A stretch of DNA of 23,028 nt from Streptomyces aureocirculatus (lineage in GTDB: Bacteria > Actinomycetota > Actinomycetes > Streptomycetales > Streptomycetaceae), in NCBI RefSeq assembly GCF_000720475.1, contig NZ_JOAP01000086.1:1-23028 (forward strand), read 5' to 3'. The position numbers and the translations under genes are program-made. Shown one piece after another: positions 15,988 through 23,028 of the stretch. Each line of letters starts with the position of its first letter. Positions within the stretch are counted from its first letter, which is position 1. The notes under the pieces are model-generated. The model was not told the origin of the DNA. It ran no database searches and was given only the letters and a program-made list of their open reading frames with translations.

Positions 15988-16249
15988 GGACGCCACCCCT
16001 CTCCCCGGTCTCCCCGGTGCCTCCGGAGACCTCACTGCCGTGTGCTGCCCGTTCGGGCCCTGTGCAGGAAGTTCTACAGCGCGGGGAAGAGGGTGGCCAG
16101 GCACGTCACGAGCCCGATGATGCCCGTATCCGCCCGTTTGCCGAGGCGGCTGCCTGCGGGACGGGCCGATCATGGGCCCGTCGGCGGGCCCACGGTGCCC
16201 GTTCGCTGCCCGCTTGGCGCTCGGGCGCGGTGGCGAACGGCCGGAAAGC
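15988..16249. other. Intergenic region upstream of the DeoR gene
   Basis: No gene is seen. The stretch should hold the promoter of the DeoR gene on the minus strand. It contains a perfect hairpin, TGGGCCCG/CGGGCCCA with a four-base loop, at 16173-16192. A weak dyad (CTGT...ACAG) lies near 16060-16080. Either could be an operator, but neither matches a consensus I can name. Confidence 0.35.
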
Positions 16250-16325
16250 GACGGCCGGGACCGAGGCGGTGCGCTGCCCCTTCCGCTCAGGGGGCGCTGT
16301 CTCCTCCGCCTCGGTCCCGGCCGTC
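16250..16325 (-). terminator. Strong terminator of the hydrolase gene
   Basis: A perfect 20-bp inverted repeat, GACGGCCGGGACCGAGGCGG (16250-16269) and its complement (16306-16325), encloses a second partial stem (GCGCTGCCCC with GGGGGCGC). It begins 12 bp after the hydrolase stop. There is no T tract, as is common in high-GC actinomycetes. Confidence 0.85.
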
Positions 16326-16337
16326 CGCGGCCGTGTG

Positions 16338-17525
16338 TCAGGGCCGGTGGAATCCGACCTCGGGGTGTGCGGGCGTGGGCCCGTCGAGCAGCGGCTGCGG
16401 GGTGCCGCGCAGATGCCGGTCGAAGTACGCGGCGATGTAGGCGCGGGTGATCCGCTCGGCGCGTGGCCCCGAGATCGTCGCGCTGGGGTCGTCCACGCCC
16501 AACTGGTCGAAGAGGACGGGCACGTCGGTGAACGTGAAGTGCCCGGACCCGGCGACCGTCAGCCACCGCTTCCAGCCCTCGAAGCGGGGCCAGGCGCTGC
16601 CCCAGGTGTAGGGGTCCTCCGGCTGGGCGGTTTGCTGGGTGCCGAGGAGCAGGAACGGGCGCTTGCCGAGGCCGTCGGGCATGACCTGGATGCCGCCGTC
16701 CATGTTCATGCCCGCCCGCACCCGCCGGTCGGTGTTCATCACGGCGACCGTGGCGGCGCCGCCGATGGAGTGCCCGCCCATGCCGATCCGCCGGGCGTCG
16801 ATCAGGCCGGAGTGCCGCCAGGCCGCCTGGCGCCCCACGAGCCGGTCGAGGACGAACGACAGGTCCTTGGCCCGGACCTCGGCGATGACCTTGCCGCTCT
16901 CGGGTTCCTGGGTCTGCTCGCACGCGGCGCACGTCAGGATCCGCCCGCCGGGGAAGGCGGCGCCGGTCGACTCATAGGCGTGGTCGACCGTCGCGACGAC
17001 GTAGCCCCGGCTCGCCAGGTCCTCGGCGAGGTGCGTCAGAGTGGAGCGGGGCGCGGTGAACCCCGGCGACAGGACCACCAGCGGGAAGCGCCCGCCGACG
17101 GGCTTCGCCCCGGCCCGCGCGAAGGTGCGGGTCGCGCTCCAGGCGGCGGGGGAGGCGTCGACCTCGGACGCCTTCAGGAGCAGCTCCGCCTCCTTGGTCG
17201 AGGTGTACGGGGCGGTGCGCCCGCCCGCCGCGCGCGCCGGGTAGTAGAGCGACAGCATCAGTTCCCGCGCCTTCGCCGTGGGCACCCACGGGTCCTTGCG
17301 GCTCTTGTCGACCAGGTGCAGGGAGTCGCGTCCGACCGCGAAGGGTCCTGTGGGGCGGGGCAGGGCGAGCCGGGACGCGGTCGCCTCGGCGCTGGTCGTG
17401 GCGGTCACGACGGCGGGGGCGGGGGCGGTCTGCGCGACGGCCGTGGCCGGCAGCGGCACGGCGAGCGCCACGGCGATCGCGGCGGCAACGGCGAGCCCGC
17501 GCACGGCGGTTCGGGTTCGTGTCAT
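16338..17525 (-). CDS. Secreted alpha/beta hydrolase, PAF-acetylhydrolase-like
   Basis: The protein has 395 residues. Residues 1 to about 32 form a Sec signal peptide (MTRTRTAVRG, hydrophobic Ala/Val core, ATAVAQT). The fold is an alpha/beta hydrolase of the platelet-activating-factor acetylhydrolase/esterase group: LSPGF around the oxyanion hole (152-156), nucleophile S253 in GHSIGG, likely acid D276 in NMDGGI, and H329 in GSGHFTFTD. A TCAACE pair of cysteines near 199-202 could form a disulfide outside the cell. It probably cleaves short-chain esters or lipids; related secreted enzymes include polyester-active ones, but nothing here proves that. No strong ribosome-binding site precedes the ATG. 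It ends at a strong terminator and appears monocistronic. Confidence 0.85.
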   Translation of the reverse strand: MTRTRTAVRGLAVAAAIAVALAVPLPATAVAQTAPAPAVVTATTSAEATASRLALPRPTGPFAVGRDSLHLVDKSRKDPWVPTAKARELMLSLYYPARAAGGRTAPYTSTKEAELLLKASEVDASPAAWSATRTFARAGAKPVGGRFPLVVLSPGFTAPRSTLTHLAEDLASRGYVVATVDHAYESTGAAFPGGRILTCAACEQTQEPESGKVIAEVRAKDLSFVLDRLVGRQAAWRHSGLIDARRIGMGGHSIGGAATVAVMNTDRRVRAGMNMDGGIQVMPDGLGKRPFLLLGTQQTAQPEDPYTWGSAWPRFEGWKRWLTVAGSGHFTFTDVPVLFDQLGVDDPSATISGPRAERITRAYIAAYFDRHLRGTPQPLLDGPTPAHPEVGFHRP

Positions 17526-17625
17526 GGCATCTCACGCTAGCCAGTGCCGCCTCTGGCCACGTCGGACCACGGGCTGACCCGCCCCCGCCGCCAGGCGTAC
17601 GTACCGTCAACTCCAAGGACGAGGC

Positions 17626-18435
17626 TCAATACGGCCAAACTGGCGGATTCACGCAGAAGCGGCCGCCCAGGTGTGCGTGCTCGGGGTTGGCGGGGTCGAG
17701 TTCGCCGTGCTCCGCGATCAGCTTCTCGGCGAACTGCTCGGAGTCGTCCTGGGGCGCGTAGCCGAGCGCACGGGCCGGTCCCAGGTCCCACCACAGCCGG
17801 GTGTTGGCCGACGAGCCGTACACGACGGTGTGGCCGACGTCCGGCGCGGTGAGCGCCGCGTGGAAGAGGCGCGCCCCGTCGCCCGGCGACATCCACACCG
17901 ACAGCATGCGCACGTCGGCGGGTTCCAGGAAGCAGGAGCCGATGCGCACGGACACCGTCTCCACGCCGTGCCTGTCCCAGTAGAACTGCGCCAGGTCCTC
18001 GCCGAAGGCCTTCGAGAGGCCGTAGAAGGTGTCCGGGCGGCGCGGGGTGTCGACGGGGATCAGCGGGTCGTCGCCCACCGGCCGTGGTGTGTAGCCGACC
18101 GCGTGGTTGGAGGAGGCGAAGACGACCCGTGGGACGCCTTCCTCGCGCACGGCTTCGTAGAGGTGGTGCAGGCCCTCGATGTTCGCCTTCAGGATCTTCT
18201 CGAAGGTGGACTCCAGGGAGATCCCGGCGAGATGCAGGACCGCGTCGACGCCGCGCACCGCCTCGCGCAGGGCGGCCCGGTCGGCCAGGTCCACCGTGAG
18301 GGCTCCGGGCTCGCCGTCGACGGGGCGCAGGTCGAGCAGTCTGAGGTCGTAGCCGTACGCGGGCAGCAGGCCCCGCATCAGGGTGCCGAGACCGCCGGCG
18401 GCGCCGGTCAGCAGGACGGTGCGGGGAGCGGGCAT
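17626..18435 (-). CDS. udh: Uronate dehydrogenase
   Basis: The protein has 269 residues, an extended SDR close to characterised uronate dehydrogenase (EC 1.1.1.203), which oxidises galacturonate or glucuronate with NAD to the aldarolactone. TGAAGGLG (10-17) is the NAD turn. HLAGIS, FASSNHAVGY (S109, N110, H111), catalytic Y138 and K142 in YGLSKAFGE, and VRIGSCFLEP all match the family, as does the late NTRLWWDLG region. The ATG at 18435 has GAGGAG nine bases upstream; an upstream ATG at 18486 would add 17 unsupported residues. The gene is divergent from a damaged kdgD, the later step of the same oxidative uronate pathway, which strengthens the assignment. Confidence 0.88.
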   Translation of the reverse strand: MPAPRTVLLTGAAGGLGTLMRGLLPAYGYDLRLLDLRPVDGEPGALTVDLADRAALREAVRGVDAVLHLAGISLESTFEKILKANIEGLHHLYEAVREEGVPRVVFASSNHAVGYTPRPVGDDPLIPVDTPRRPDTFYGLSKAFGEDLAQFYWDRHGVETVSVRIGSCFLEPADVRMLSVWMSPGDGARLFHAALTAPDVGHTVVYGSSANTRLWWDLGPARALGYAPQDDSEQFAEKLIAEHGELDPANPEHAHLGGRFCVNPPVWPY

Positions 18436-18459
18436 ACGGGGATCTCCTCGTACGCGTTC

Positions 18460-18476
18460 ATGTATGAGATTCACAT
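18460..18476. promoter_or_regulatory. Candidate operator upstream of udh
   Basis: ATGTATGAGATTCACAT has ATGT/ACAT ends in dyad and is conspicuously AT-rich for this genome. It lies 25 bp before the udh start, where a GntR- or IclR-type repressor of uronate genes could bind. The centre is not symmetrical. It may simply be the -10 region. Confidence 0.3.
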
Positions 18477-18617
18477 TCGTGGACACGCTAGGGAGCGCCG
18501 ACCGCCGTAGTCAAGTGGGGTGCGGAGTTGGTGAATCCGCTCCTGGGTTTGTGAGTTCGCCCGCTTGGCCGGCCCGGTGCGGCATCCTGGCGTGGGCGCG
18601 TTCAGGGATATGGACAT

Positions 18618-19432
18618 GAATCAGACCGGGCCGCCGTCGAACAGACCGCGGGCCGCGTCCCGGTCGTCGCGGGCGCCGGGTACGGCACCGCCCTCGCTGT
18701 GCGGTACGCCGCGCTCGCCGAGGAGGCGGGCGCCGACGGGCTGCTCGCGATGCCGCCGTACCTGGTCGTCGCGGACCAGGAGGGCCTGCTGCGGCACTAC
18801 ACGGAACTCTCGGCGGCCACCTCGCTCGACGTCATCGTCTACCAGCGCGACAACGCCGTGTTCACCCCCGAGACCGTCGTCGGGCTCGCCCGCGCGGACG
18901 GCGTCATCTGCTTCAAGGACGGCCTCGGCGACCTCGACCTGATGCAGCGCATCGTCAGCGCCGTGCGCGCCGAGGTCCCCGGCGACTTCCTCTACTTCAA
19001 CGGCCTGCCCACCGCCGAGCTCACCGGACTCGCCTACCGCGGGATCGGCGTGAGCCTGTACTCGTCGGCCGTCTTCTGCTTCGCCCCCGACCTCGCGCTC
19101 GCCTTCCACAAGGCGCTGAACTCCGGCGACGACGAGACCGCGGGACGCCTCATCGACGGCTTCTACCGGCCCTTCGTCGAACTGCGCAAGGAGGGCCGCG
19201 GGTACGCCGTCTCGCTCGTCAAGGCGGGCGTGCGCCTCGCGGGACTCGACGTGGGCGGGGTGCGCCCGCCCCTGCACGAGCCGTCGGACGACCACGTCAA
19301 GCGGCTCGCCGAACTCGTCGAGCGGGGCCGGGCACTGCTGCGGAGGGTGGCCCGGAGCTGTCGCGGGAGGGTGGCCGGGAGCTGTCGCGGGAGGGCGGCC
19401 GGGCGCCGCTGGGGCTGCGGGAGGGCGAGTGA
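18618..19432 (+). pseudogene. kdgD: 5-dehydro-4-deoxyglucarate dehydratase, 5'-truncated and 3'-frameshifted
   Basis: From about 18636 the frame reads VEQTAGRVPVVAGAGYGTAL, then AEEAGADGLLAMPPYLV, VIVYQRDNAVF, ICFKDGLGD (Schiff-base Lys), FNGLPTAELTGLAYRGIGVS and YAVSLVKAGVRL. This is the DapA-fold KdgD that dehydrates and decarboxylates 5-dehydro-4-deoxyglucarate to alpha-ketoglutarate semialdehyde. The family has about 300 residues; the first 80 or so, including the GTGEF motif, are missing, and no start codon lies in frame before a GTG at 18699 inside the fold. ATGs at 18610 and 18616 are in another frame. Near 19340 the frame shifts again: the natural-looking end (EGGPELSREGGRELSREGGR, finishing in GE at TGA 19430) is in another frame. 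Two lesions suggest an inactive gene. Confidence 0.75.
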
Positions 19433-20595
19433 AGGCGTCCGCTTTCCTCTACCCGTGGGACGTCGTCGGCGCCCCGGCGGCGCCCGCCCGCGTCGCGGAC
19501 CTCGGGGTCCGGCAGGTGACGCTCGCCGCCGCCTACCACTCCACCCGCGCCCTCACCCCCCGCCACCCCCGCCACCGCGTCGTCACCGCCGACCACGCCG
19601 CGGTCCTGTACCCGCCGGGGGACCGCTGGCGGGGCCGCACCCCGCGCCCCCGCCCGGCCGGTGCCTGGGCCCCGGGCGACGCCTTCGGGCAGGCCGCCGC
19701 CGACCTCACCGCCGCCGGACTCGACGTGCACACCTGGGTCGTGCTCGCCCACGACTCCCGCCTCGGCGCCGAACACCCCGGCACCTCCGTCGTGAACGCC
19801 TACGGCGACCGCTACCCGTGGGCGCCCTGCATCGCACAGCCCGCGACCCGCGCCTACCTCGTCGACCTCGCGGCGGAGGCCGCCGTCCGGCCGGGCGCGG
19901 GCGGCACGGAGCTGGAGTCGTGCGGCTGGTACGGCCTCGCGCACCTGCACGCCCACGACAAGACCGCGGGCGTCGGCCTCGGCGAGGCCGGGCAGTACCT
20001 GATGTCGCTGTGCTTCTGCGCGGACTGCGGCGTCGGGTACGCCCGCCGCGGCCACGACCCCGAAGAGCTCGCGGCCGCGGTGCGCCTCGCCCTGGAACCG
20101 GTGTGGCGGGGCGCGGCCACCGGCCCCCACTGGGCGGGCGTGGAGAAGCTCATCGGCGCCGGTCCCGCCGCCGCCACGCGGGCCTGGCGCGAGGCGTGCG
20201 CCCGGACGCTCCAGGAGGCCGCGGTCGCCGCCGTGCGCGCCGCGGCCCCCGCCGGCTTCCAAGTGCTGCTGCACGCCGACCCGGTGGCGTACCACTGCGG
20301 CGCCAACGCCGGTGTGGACCCCGAGCACGTCCTGTCCGTGGCCGACGGTGTGGTCGTGCCCTGCACCGGCGGCCCCGCGGCGCTCACGCCGTTCACCGCC
20401 CACGCCGGGGAGCGCACCGTCCTTGCCGCCAACCTGACCGTCGTCGCGGGCATGGGTGGAAGCCCCGCGACGCTGGCCGCCGACGCCCGCGCCGCGGTTG
20501 GGGCCGGCGCCACCGAACTGCGGCTCTACCACGCGGGCCTCGCCTCGGACGGTGACCTCGCCCTGGTCGGCCGGGCCCTGTCGCTGATCGGCTGA
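19429..20595 (+). CDS. Conserved protein of unknown function, possible glycosidase-like barrel
   Basis: The protein has 388 residues and starts at GTG 19429 with GGAGGGCGA before it, overlapping the original kdgD stop as GTGA. I do not recognise a named family. Features seen: AFLYPWDVVG at the N-terminus; LGVRQVTLAAAYHSTRALTP (25-44); LDVHTWVVLAHDSRLG (98-113); NAYGDRYPWAPC (123-134); ELESCGWYGLAHLHAHDK (161-178); and a Cys cluster CFCADC at 195-200. Alternating strands and helices suggest a TIM barrel. A CFCxxC cluster also occurs, as I recall, in some hypothetical glycosyl hydrolases, and ELES could carry an acid residue. There is no signal peptide, so it is cytoplasmic. Coupling to kdgD suggests a uronate-linked role. 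This is inference. Confidence 0.8.
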   Translation: MKASAFLYPWDVVGAPAAPARVADLGVRQVTLAAAYHSTRALTPRHPRHRVVTADHAAVLYPPGDRWRGRTPRPRPAGAWAPGDAFGQAAADLTAAGLDVHTWVVLAHDSRLGAEHPGTSVVNAYGDRYPWAPCIAQPATRAYLVDLAAEAAVRPGAGGTELESCGWYGLAHLHAHDKTAGVGLGEAGQYLMSLCFCADCGVGYARRGHDPEELAAAVRLALEPVWRGAATGPHWAGVEKLIGAGPAAATRAWREACARTLQEAAVAAVRAAAPAGFQVLLHADPVAYHCGANAGVDPEHVLSVADGVVVPCTGGPAALTPFTAHAGERTVLAANLTVVAGMGGSPATLAADARAAVGAGATELRLYHAGLASDGDLALVGRALSLIG

Positions 20596-20598
20596 CGA

Positions 20599-20930
20599 AA
20601 GCTACGATCCGCGCACCACGCGCCGCCCACGGGCGGCGTCCGCGGCACCACCGACCGCGCGTACGAGTTCGCGGTACTCGACCGGGTGGGGAACCTCTGG
20701 CAGAGCGGCGACGAAGCGGACTGCGCGACGGTGCCCGACGCCGGGAAGGCCGACGACGAACTGTACGACTGGCCGGCGGAACACGGCCTGCGCCCCCACC
20801 CGGACACCGGTACGTCGTGCCCGGGGCGAACCACGGCACGACGATCGCCAAGCCGCCCGAGCCGCAGCGCTCGCGGGCGAGCGCGACCATCAAGCGCTGG
20901 GCGGACGTGAAGCAGTACGCCCTCGCGCGG
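20599..20930 (+). pseudogene. Gene remnant, frameshifted, family not recognised
   Basis: From 20640 to about 20808 one frame has strong coding character (TTDRAYEFAVLDRVGNLWQS, then GDEADCATVPDAGKADDELY and DWPAEHGLRPHPD). A neighbouring frame continues it from about 20808 to 20930 (RYVVPGANHGTTIAKPPEPQ, then RASATIKRWADVKQYALAR). Both have high third-position GC. No start codon with a ribosome-binding site is evident, and the 3' end runs into the tail of the MFS gene on the other strand. It looks like the leftover of a longer gene with one frameshift. I cannot name the family. Confidence 0.4.
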
Positions 20931-22128
20931 ACCTCAGCAGGGGCGCGGCGATCAGCAGCCGCGCCCCCGCGAGCCCGCAGAGGAGCAGCCGGTGGTCGAC
21001 CGGCTCGACGAGCGCCGCGCCCAGCGCGATACCGACCGCCGTGGGCGCGAACATCACCGTGTTCGCGGTGGCCGCCACCCGCCCGACGAACTCGCCGGGC
21101 ACCCGGCGCTGCACGGCCGTCAGCGCGGCGATCAGCACACACGGCAGCCCCACCCCGTTCACGGCGCAGCCCACAAGGACCGCCGCGTCCCAGGGCAGCG
21201 CCTGCGACACCGCCGAGAGCGACGTCAGCGCGATCCCGGCACCCGCGAACCGCCGGGTGCCGAACCGCCGCAGCAGGGCGCCCGACGCCGTCCCGACGGC
21301 GACGGACCCGGCGCCCTGCGCGACGTACAGCGCACTCGTGTACGCGGGTGAGTGGCCGAGCCCCTCCACGACCGCGTACACCAGGGCGCCCCCCAGCCCC
21401 GACGACAGCATGGTGAGCCCGCCCGCGACGACCAGTGGCCGCAGCCGCGGGTCGCCCCACAACCGGCGGGCACCCGACGCGGCGTGCTCCCGCCACCCGC
21501 GCGGCCCGACCGCCGGGCGGCCGCTCTCCGACACCCGGAGCAGCGCGAACACGCAACCGGCCAGGACGAAGCTGACGGCGTCGAGCAGCAGCACCGGGGG
21601 CCCGCCCCAGGCGGTGAAGACGGCGGCTCCGGCGAGGGGCGCGAGCAGCTTCACGCCCTCGTTCGCGGACATCCGCAGCCCGTTGAAGTCACCGAGCAGC
21701 TCCTTGTCCACCGCCCCGGCCACCAGGGCGGCCTCCGCGGCGTCGGTGACGACGCCACAGGCCCCGTACACCACGAACACGGCGAGAAACCCCCACACGC
21801 CCACCGCCGAGTCCACTCCGCCCGCCGCGTACAACGCGAGCAGCAGCGCGCCGAGCCCCGCGTTCACGGCGACAAGGAGGGGACGTCTGCGGGTGCGGTC
21901 GGCGAGGGCGCCGAGCAGCGGGCCGAGGAGCAGCGGCACCCACACGGCGAGCCCGCACAGGGCGGCAAGCCCGTCGGAACCGGTGCGCTCCTTCACCCAG
22001 ACACCCGCCACCAGCGTCATCGCGGAACTCCCGAACCCGGAGACCACGACCGCCCCCAGGTAGAGCCTGGCGTTGCGGTCCCGCAGGACACGTCCGACGC
22101 TCGTAGGCGTCGGCTTGATCGTCGGCAT
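20890..22128 (-). CDS. MFS transporter (putative drug exporter)
   Basis: The protein has 412 residues and about twelve membrane segments in two halves joined by a loop near 200-220 (GRPAVGPRGWREHAASGARR). The motif-A-like GALADRTRRRP lies at 73-83, between the second and third segments. The fold and length fit the major facilitator superfamily, group of macrolide or drug exporters; the substrate is unknown. The ATG at 22128 precedes PTIKPTPTSVGRVLRDRNAR, a normal cytoplasmic start, but has no strong ribosome-binding site; upstream codons in the open frame look non-coding. The last residues (RSARGRTASRPPSA) overlap the remnant on the opposite strand, so the tail may be altered. It is divergent from the DinB-type gene across 157 bp. 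Confidence 0.87.
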   Translation of the reverse strand: MPTIKPTPTSVGRVLRDRNARLYLGAVVVSGFGSSAMTLVAGVWVKERTGSDGLAALCGLAVWVPLLLGPLLGALADRTRRRPLLVAVNAGLGALLLALYAAGGVDSAVGVWGFLAVFVVYGACGVVTDAAEAALVAGAVDKELLGDFNGLRMSANEGVKLLAPLAGAAVFTAWGGPPVLLLDAVSFVLAGCVFALLRVSESGRPAVGPRGWREHAASGARRLWGDPRLRPLVVAGGLTMLSSGLGGALVYAVVEGLGHSPAYTSALYVAQGAGSVAVGTASGALLRRFGTRRFAGAGIALTSLSAVSQALPWDAAVLVGCAVNGVGLPCVLIAALTAVQRRVPGEFVGRVAATANTVMFAPTAVGIALGAALVEPVDHRLLLCGLAGARLLIAAPLLRSARGRTASRPPSA

Positions 22129-22285
22129 GCGCCCGATGCTGGAGCTGAGGCCCCCCGCCCCGGATCGGGCGGATGCCTTAGCGGCGACCGATGAGTTCAG
22201 GGCACGAGGGGAGTCGTCCAGGCAAGGGCCCCAGGCCGCCACACGAATGGCACGAACAGCACGCACCCCCCCGGAGGAGACCTTG

Positions 22286-22897
22286 ATGTCGGACATCGCA
22301 GAGAACCCGGCCGACGACCTGCCGGACTTCGGACCGCAGACGCGGCTGGTGGCGCGCCTCGCCGAGGCCGTCCCCGACGACCTGCTCGAAGGCCCCACCC
22401 CGTGCCCGGACTACGCGGTACGCCATCTGCTCGGCCATATCGCCGGTCTCAGCACCGCCTTCGCCGACGCGGGCCGCAAACGCCTCGGACCGACGACGGA
22501 CACGGACCCGTCGAGCGCCCTGCCGGACGTCGGCCCCGACTGGCGCGAGGAGCTGCCGCGCGCGCTCGAAGAACTGGCCGAGGTGTGGCGGGACCCGGCG
22601 GCGTGGACCGGCGGGACGAGGGCGGGCGGCGTCGAACTCACCGGCGACGTCGCGGGCGTGATCGCCCTGAACGAACTGGTCGTGCACGGCTGGGACCTGG
22701 CCCGCGCCACGGGCCAGGAGTACGCCCCCGACGCGGCGAGCCTGGCAGTCTCACACGCACTGGTGTCCGCCACGGCGGCGGAACCCCCACACGCGAGGGG
22801 CACGCTCTTCGGCCCCCCGGTACCGGTCAGGGACGAGGCACCGCTGCTGGAGAGGGTGGTGGCCCTGAGCGGCCGCGAGCCGTCATGGCGCCCCTGA
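22286..22897 (+). CDS. TIGR03086-type metal-binding protein (DinB / mycothiol maleylpyruvate isomerase fold)
   Basis: The protein has 203 residues. It belongs to the actinobacterial DinB-like group related to mycothiol-dependent maleylpyruvate isomerase. PCPDYAVRHLLGHIAGLS (39-56) carries H51, and ALNELVVHGWDLARATGQ (127-144) carries E130 and H134; these probably ligate a divalent metal. Members are thought to act as mycothiol S-transferases, but this one has no assigned substrate. The ATG at 22286 has GGAGGAGACCTTG upstream, a strong site that fixes the start. The gene is divergent from the MFS exporter, so the two may be jointly regulated in detoxification (inferred). Confidence 0.85.
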   Translation: MSDIAENPADDLPDFGPQTRLVARLAEAVPDDLLEGPTPCPDYAVRHLLGHIAGLSTAFADAGRKRLGPTTDTDPSSALPDVGPDWREELPRALEELAEVWRDPAAWTGGTRAGGVELTGDVAGVIALNELVVHGWDLARATGQEYAPDAASLAVSHALVSATAAEPPHARGTLFGPPVPVRDEAPLLERVVALSGREPSWRP

Positions 22898-23028
22898 GGA
22901 GACGCCGGGGCTTTTCGCCGCGGTAGCGGCGGTGACGAGATGGCGGGTCGGCCGCCGAGGGACCGAGGGTGGCACAGGGCGCCGGAAACTGTTGGCGGGC
23001 TGGAAACGGGCGGGCGGGTGGGGGGGCT
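22898..23028. other. Non-coding tail at window end
   Basis: No gene start is seen. A short stem, CGCCGC/GCGGCG with loop GGTA (about 22916-22931), may terminate the preceding gene; it is weak. The final bases are G-rich and look like the dispersed-repeat surroundings at the window start. Confidence 0.4.

Noticed and set aside
10881..17525. Secondary-metabolite gene cluster
   Set aside because: No polyketide, peptide-synthetase, terpene or RiPP enzymes are present; the genes fit sugar transport and hydrolysis.
18699..20555. Single 618-codon frame covering kdgD and beyond
   Set aside because: Only the first 215 or so codons match KdgD; the rest is Arg/Pro-rich and overlaps the better-supported gene at 19429. 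The missing stop is explained by a frameshift near 19340.
1..23028. CRISPR arrays, tRNA or rRNA genes, insertion sequences, phage genes
   Set aside because: No regular repeat-spacer pattern, no tRNA cloverleaf, no rRNA-like segment and no transposase or integrase motif was seen on either strand.

Overview
The window is very GC-rich, with near-saturated G/C at third codon positions. AfsK-like Ser/Thr kinases carrying PQQ-type propellers, a TerD-family protein, a sugar ABC operon without its own ATPase, and a short dispersed repeat (core GTCCTCAATCGCCGGACGGG) all point to a Streptomyces or close relative. It looks like accessory chromosomal DNA, with several broken genes lying among intact ones. 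All calls come from reading the sequence and recalling family motifs; no database search was run.

Layout. 1-448: no convincing gene, but several copies of the dispersed repeat. 449-1470 (-): SDR oxidoreductase with a low-complexity N-terminal extension, followed by a tiny coupled ORF. 1613-3082 (+): Tat-exported PhoX-family phosphatase behind a candidate PHO box. 3096-8620 (-): two tandem AfsK-like kinases, the upstream one split by a frameshift in a collagen-like linker. 8767-9313 (+): TROVE/Ro60-like gene with an internal deletion. 9374-10630 (-): two-domain TerD protein with an ECF-type promoter close to its start codon. 10881-15987 (-): DeoR regulator, mannitol/sorbitol-type binding lipoprotein, two permeases and a zinc dehydrogenase; the last four genes overlap in turn by 4 nt. 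16338-17525 (-): secreted PAF-acetylhydrolase-like hydrolase with a strong terminator. 17626-18435 (-): uronate dehydrogenase, divergent from a damaged kdgD (18618-19432) and an unrecognised conserved gene coupled to it (19429-20595). 20599-20930: gene remnant. 20890-22128 (-): MFS exporter. 22286-22897 (+): DinB/mycothiol-type protein.

How the genes work together. Two carbon-catabolic modules are clear. One imports a polyol and probably oxidises it. The other oxidises uronic acids to aldaric acids (Udh) and once continued through 5-dehydro-4-deoxyglucarate dehydratase (KdgD); the kdgD copy here has lost its 5' end and has a frameshift near its 3' end. The kinases form a membrane signalling pair whose ligand cannot be read from sequence.

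The features most worth a second look are the unknown CFCxxC protein coupled to kdgD, the His-rich insertion in a kinase activation loop, Tat-like internal anchors in both kinases, the frameshift at a repeat boundary, the TROVE deletion, and the probably leaderless TerD promoter. Four damaged genes in 23 kb could reflect real decay or assembly errors in GC-rich repeats; the sequence alone cannot decide.
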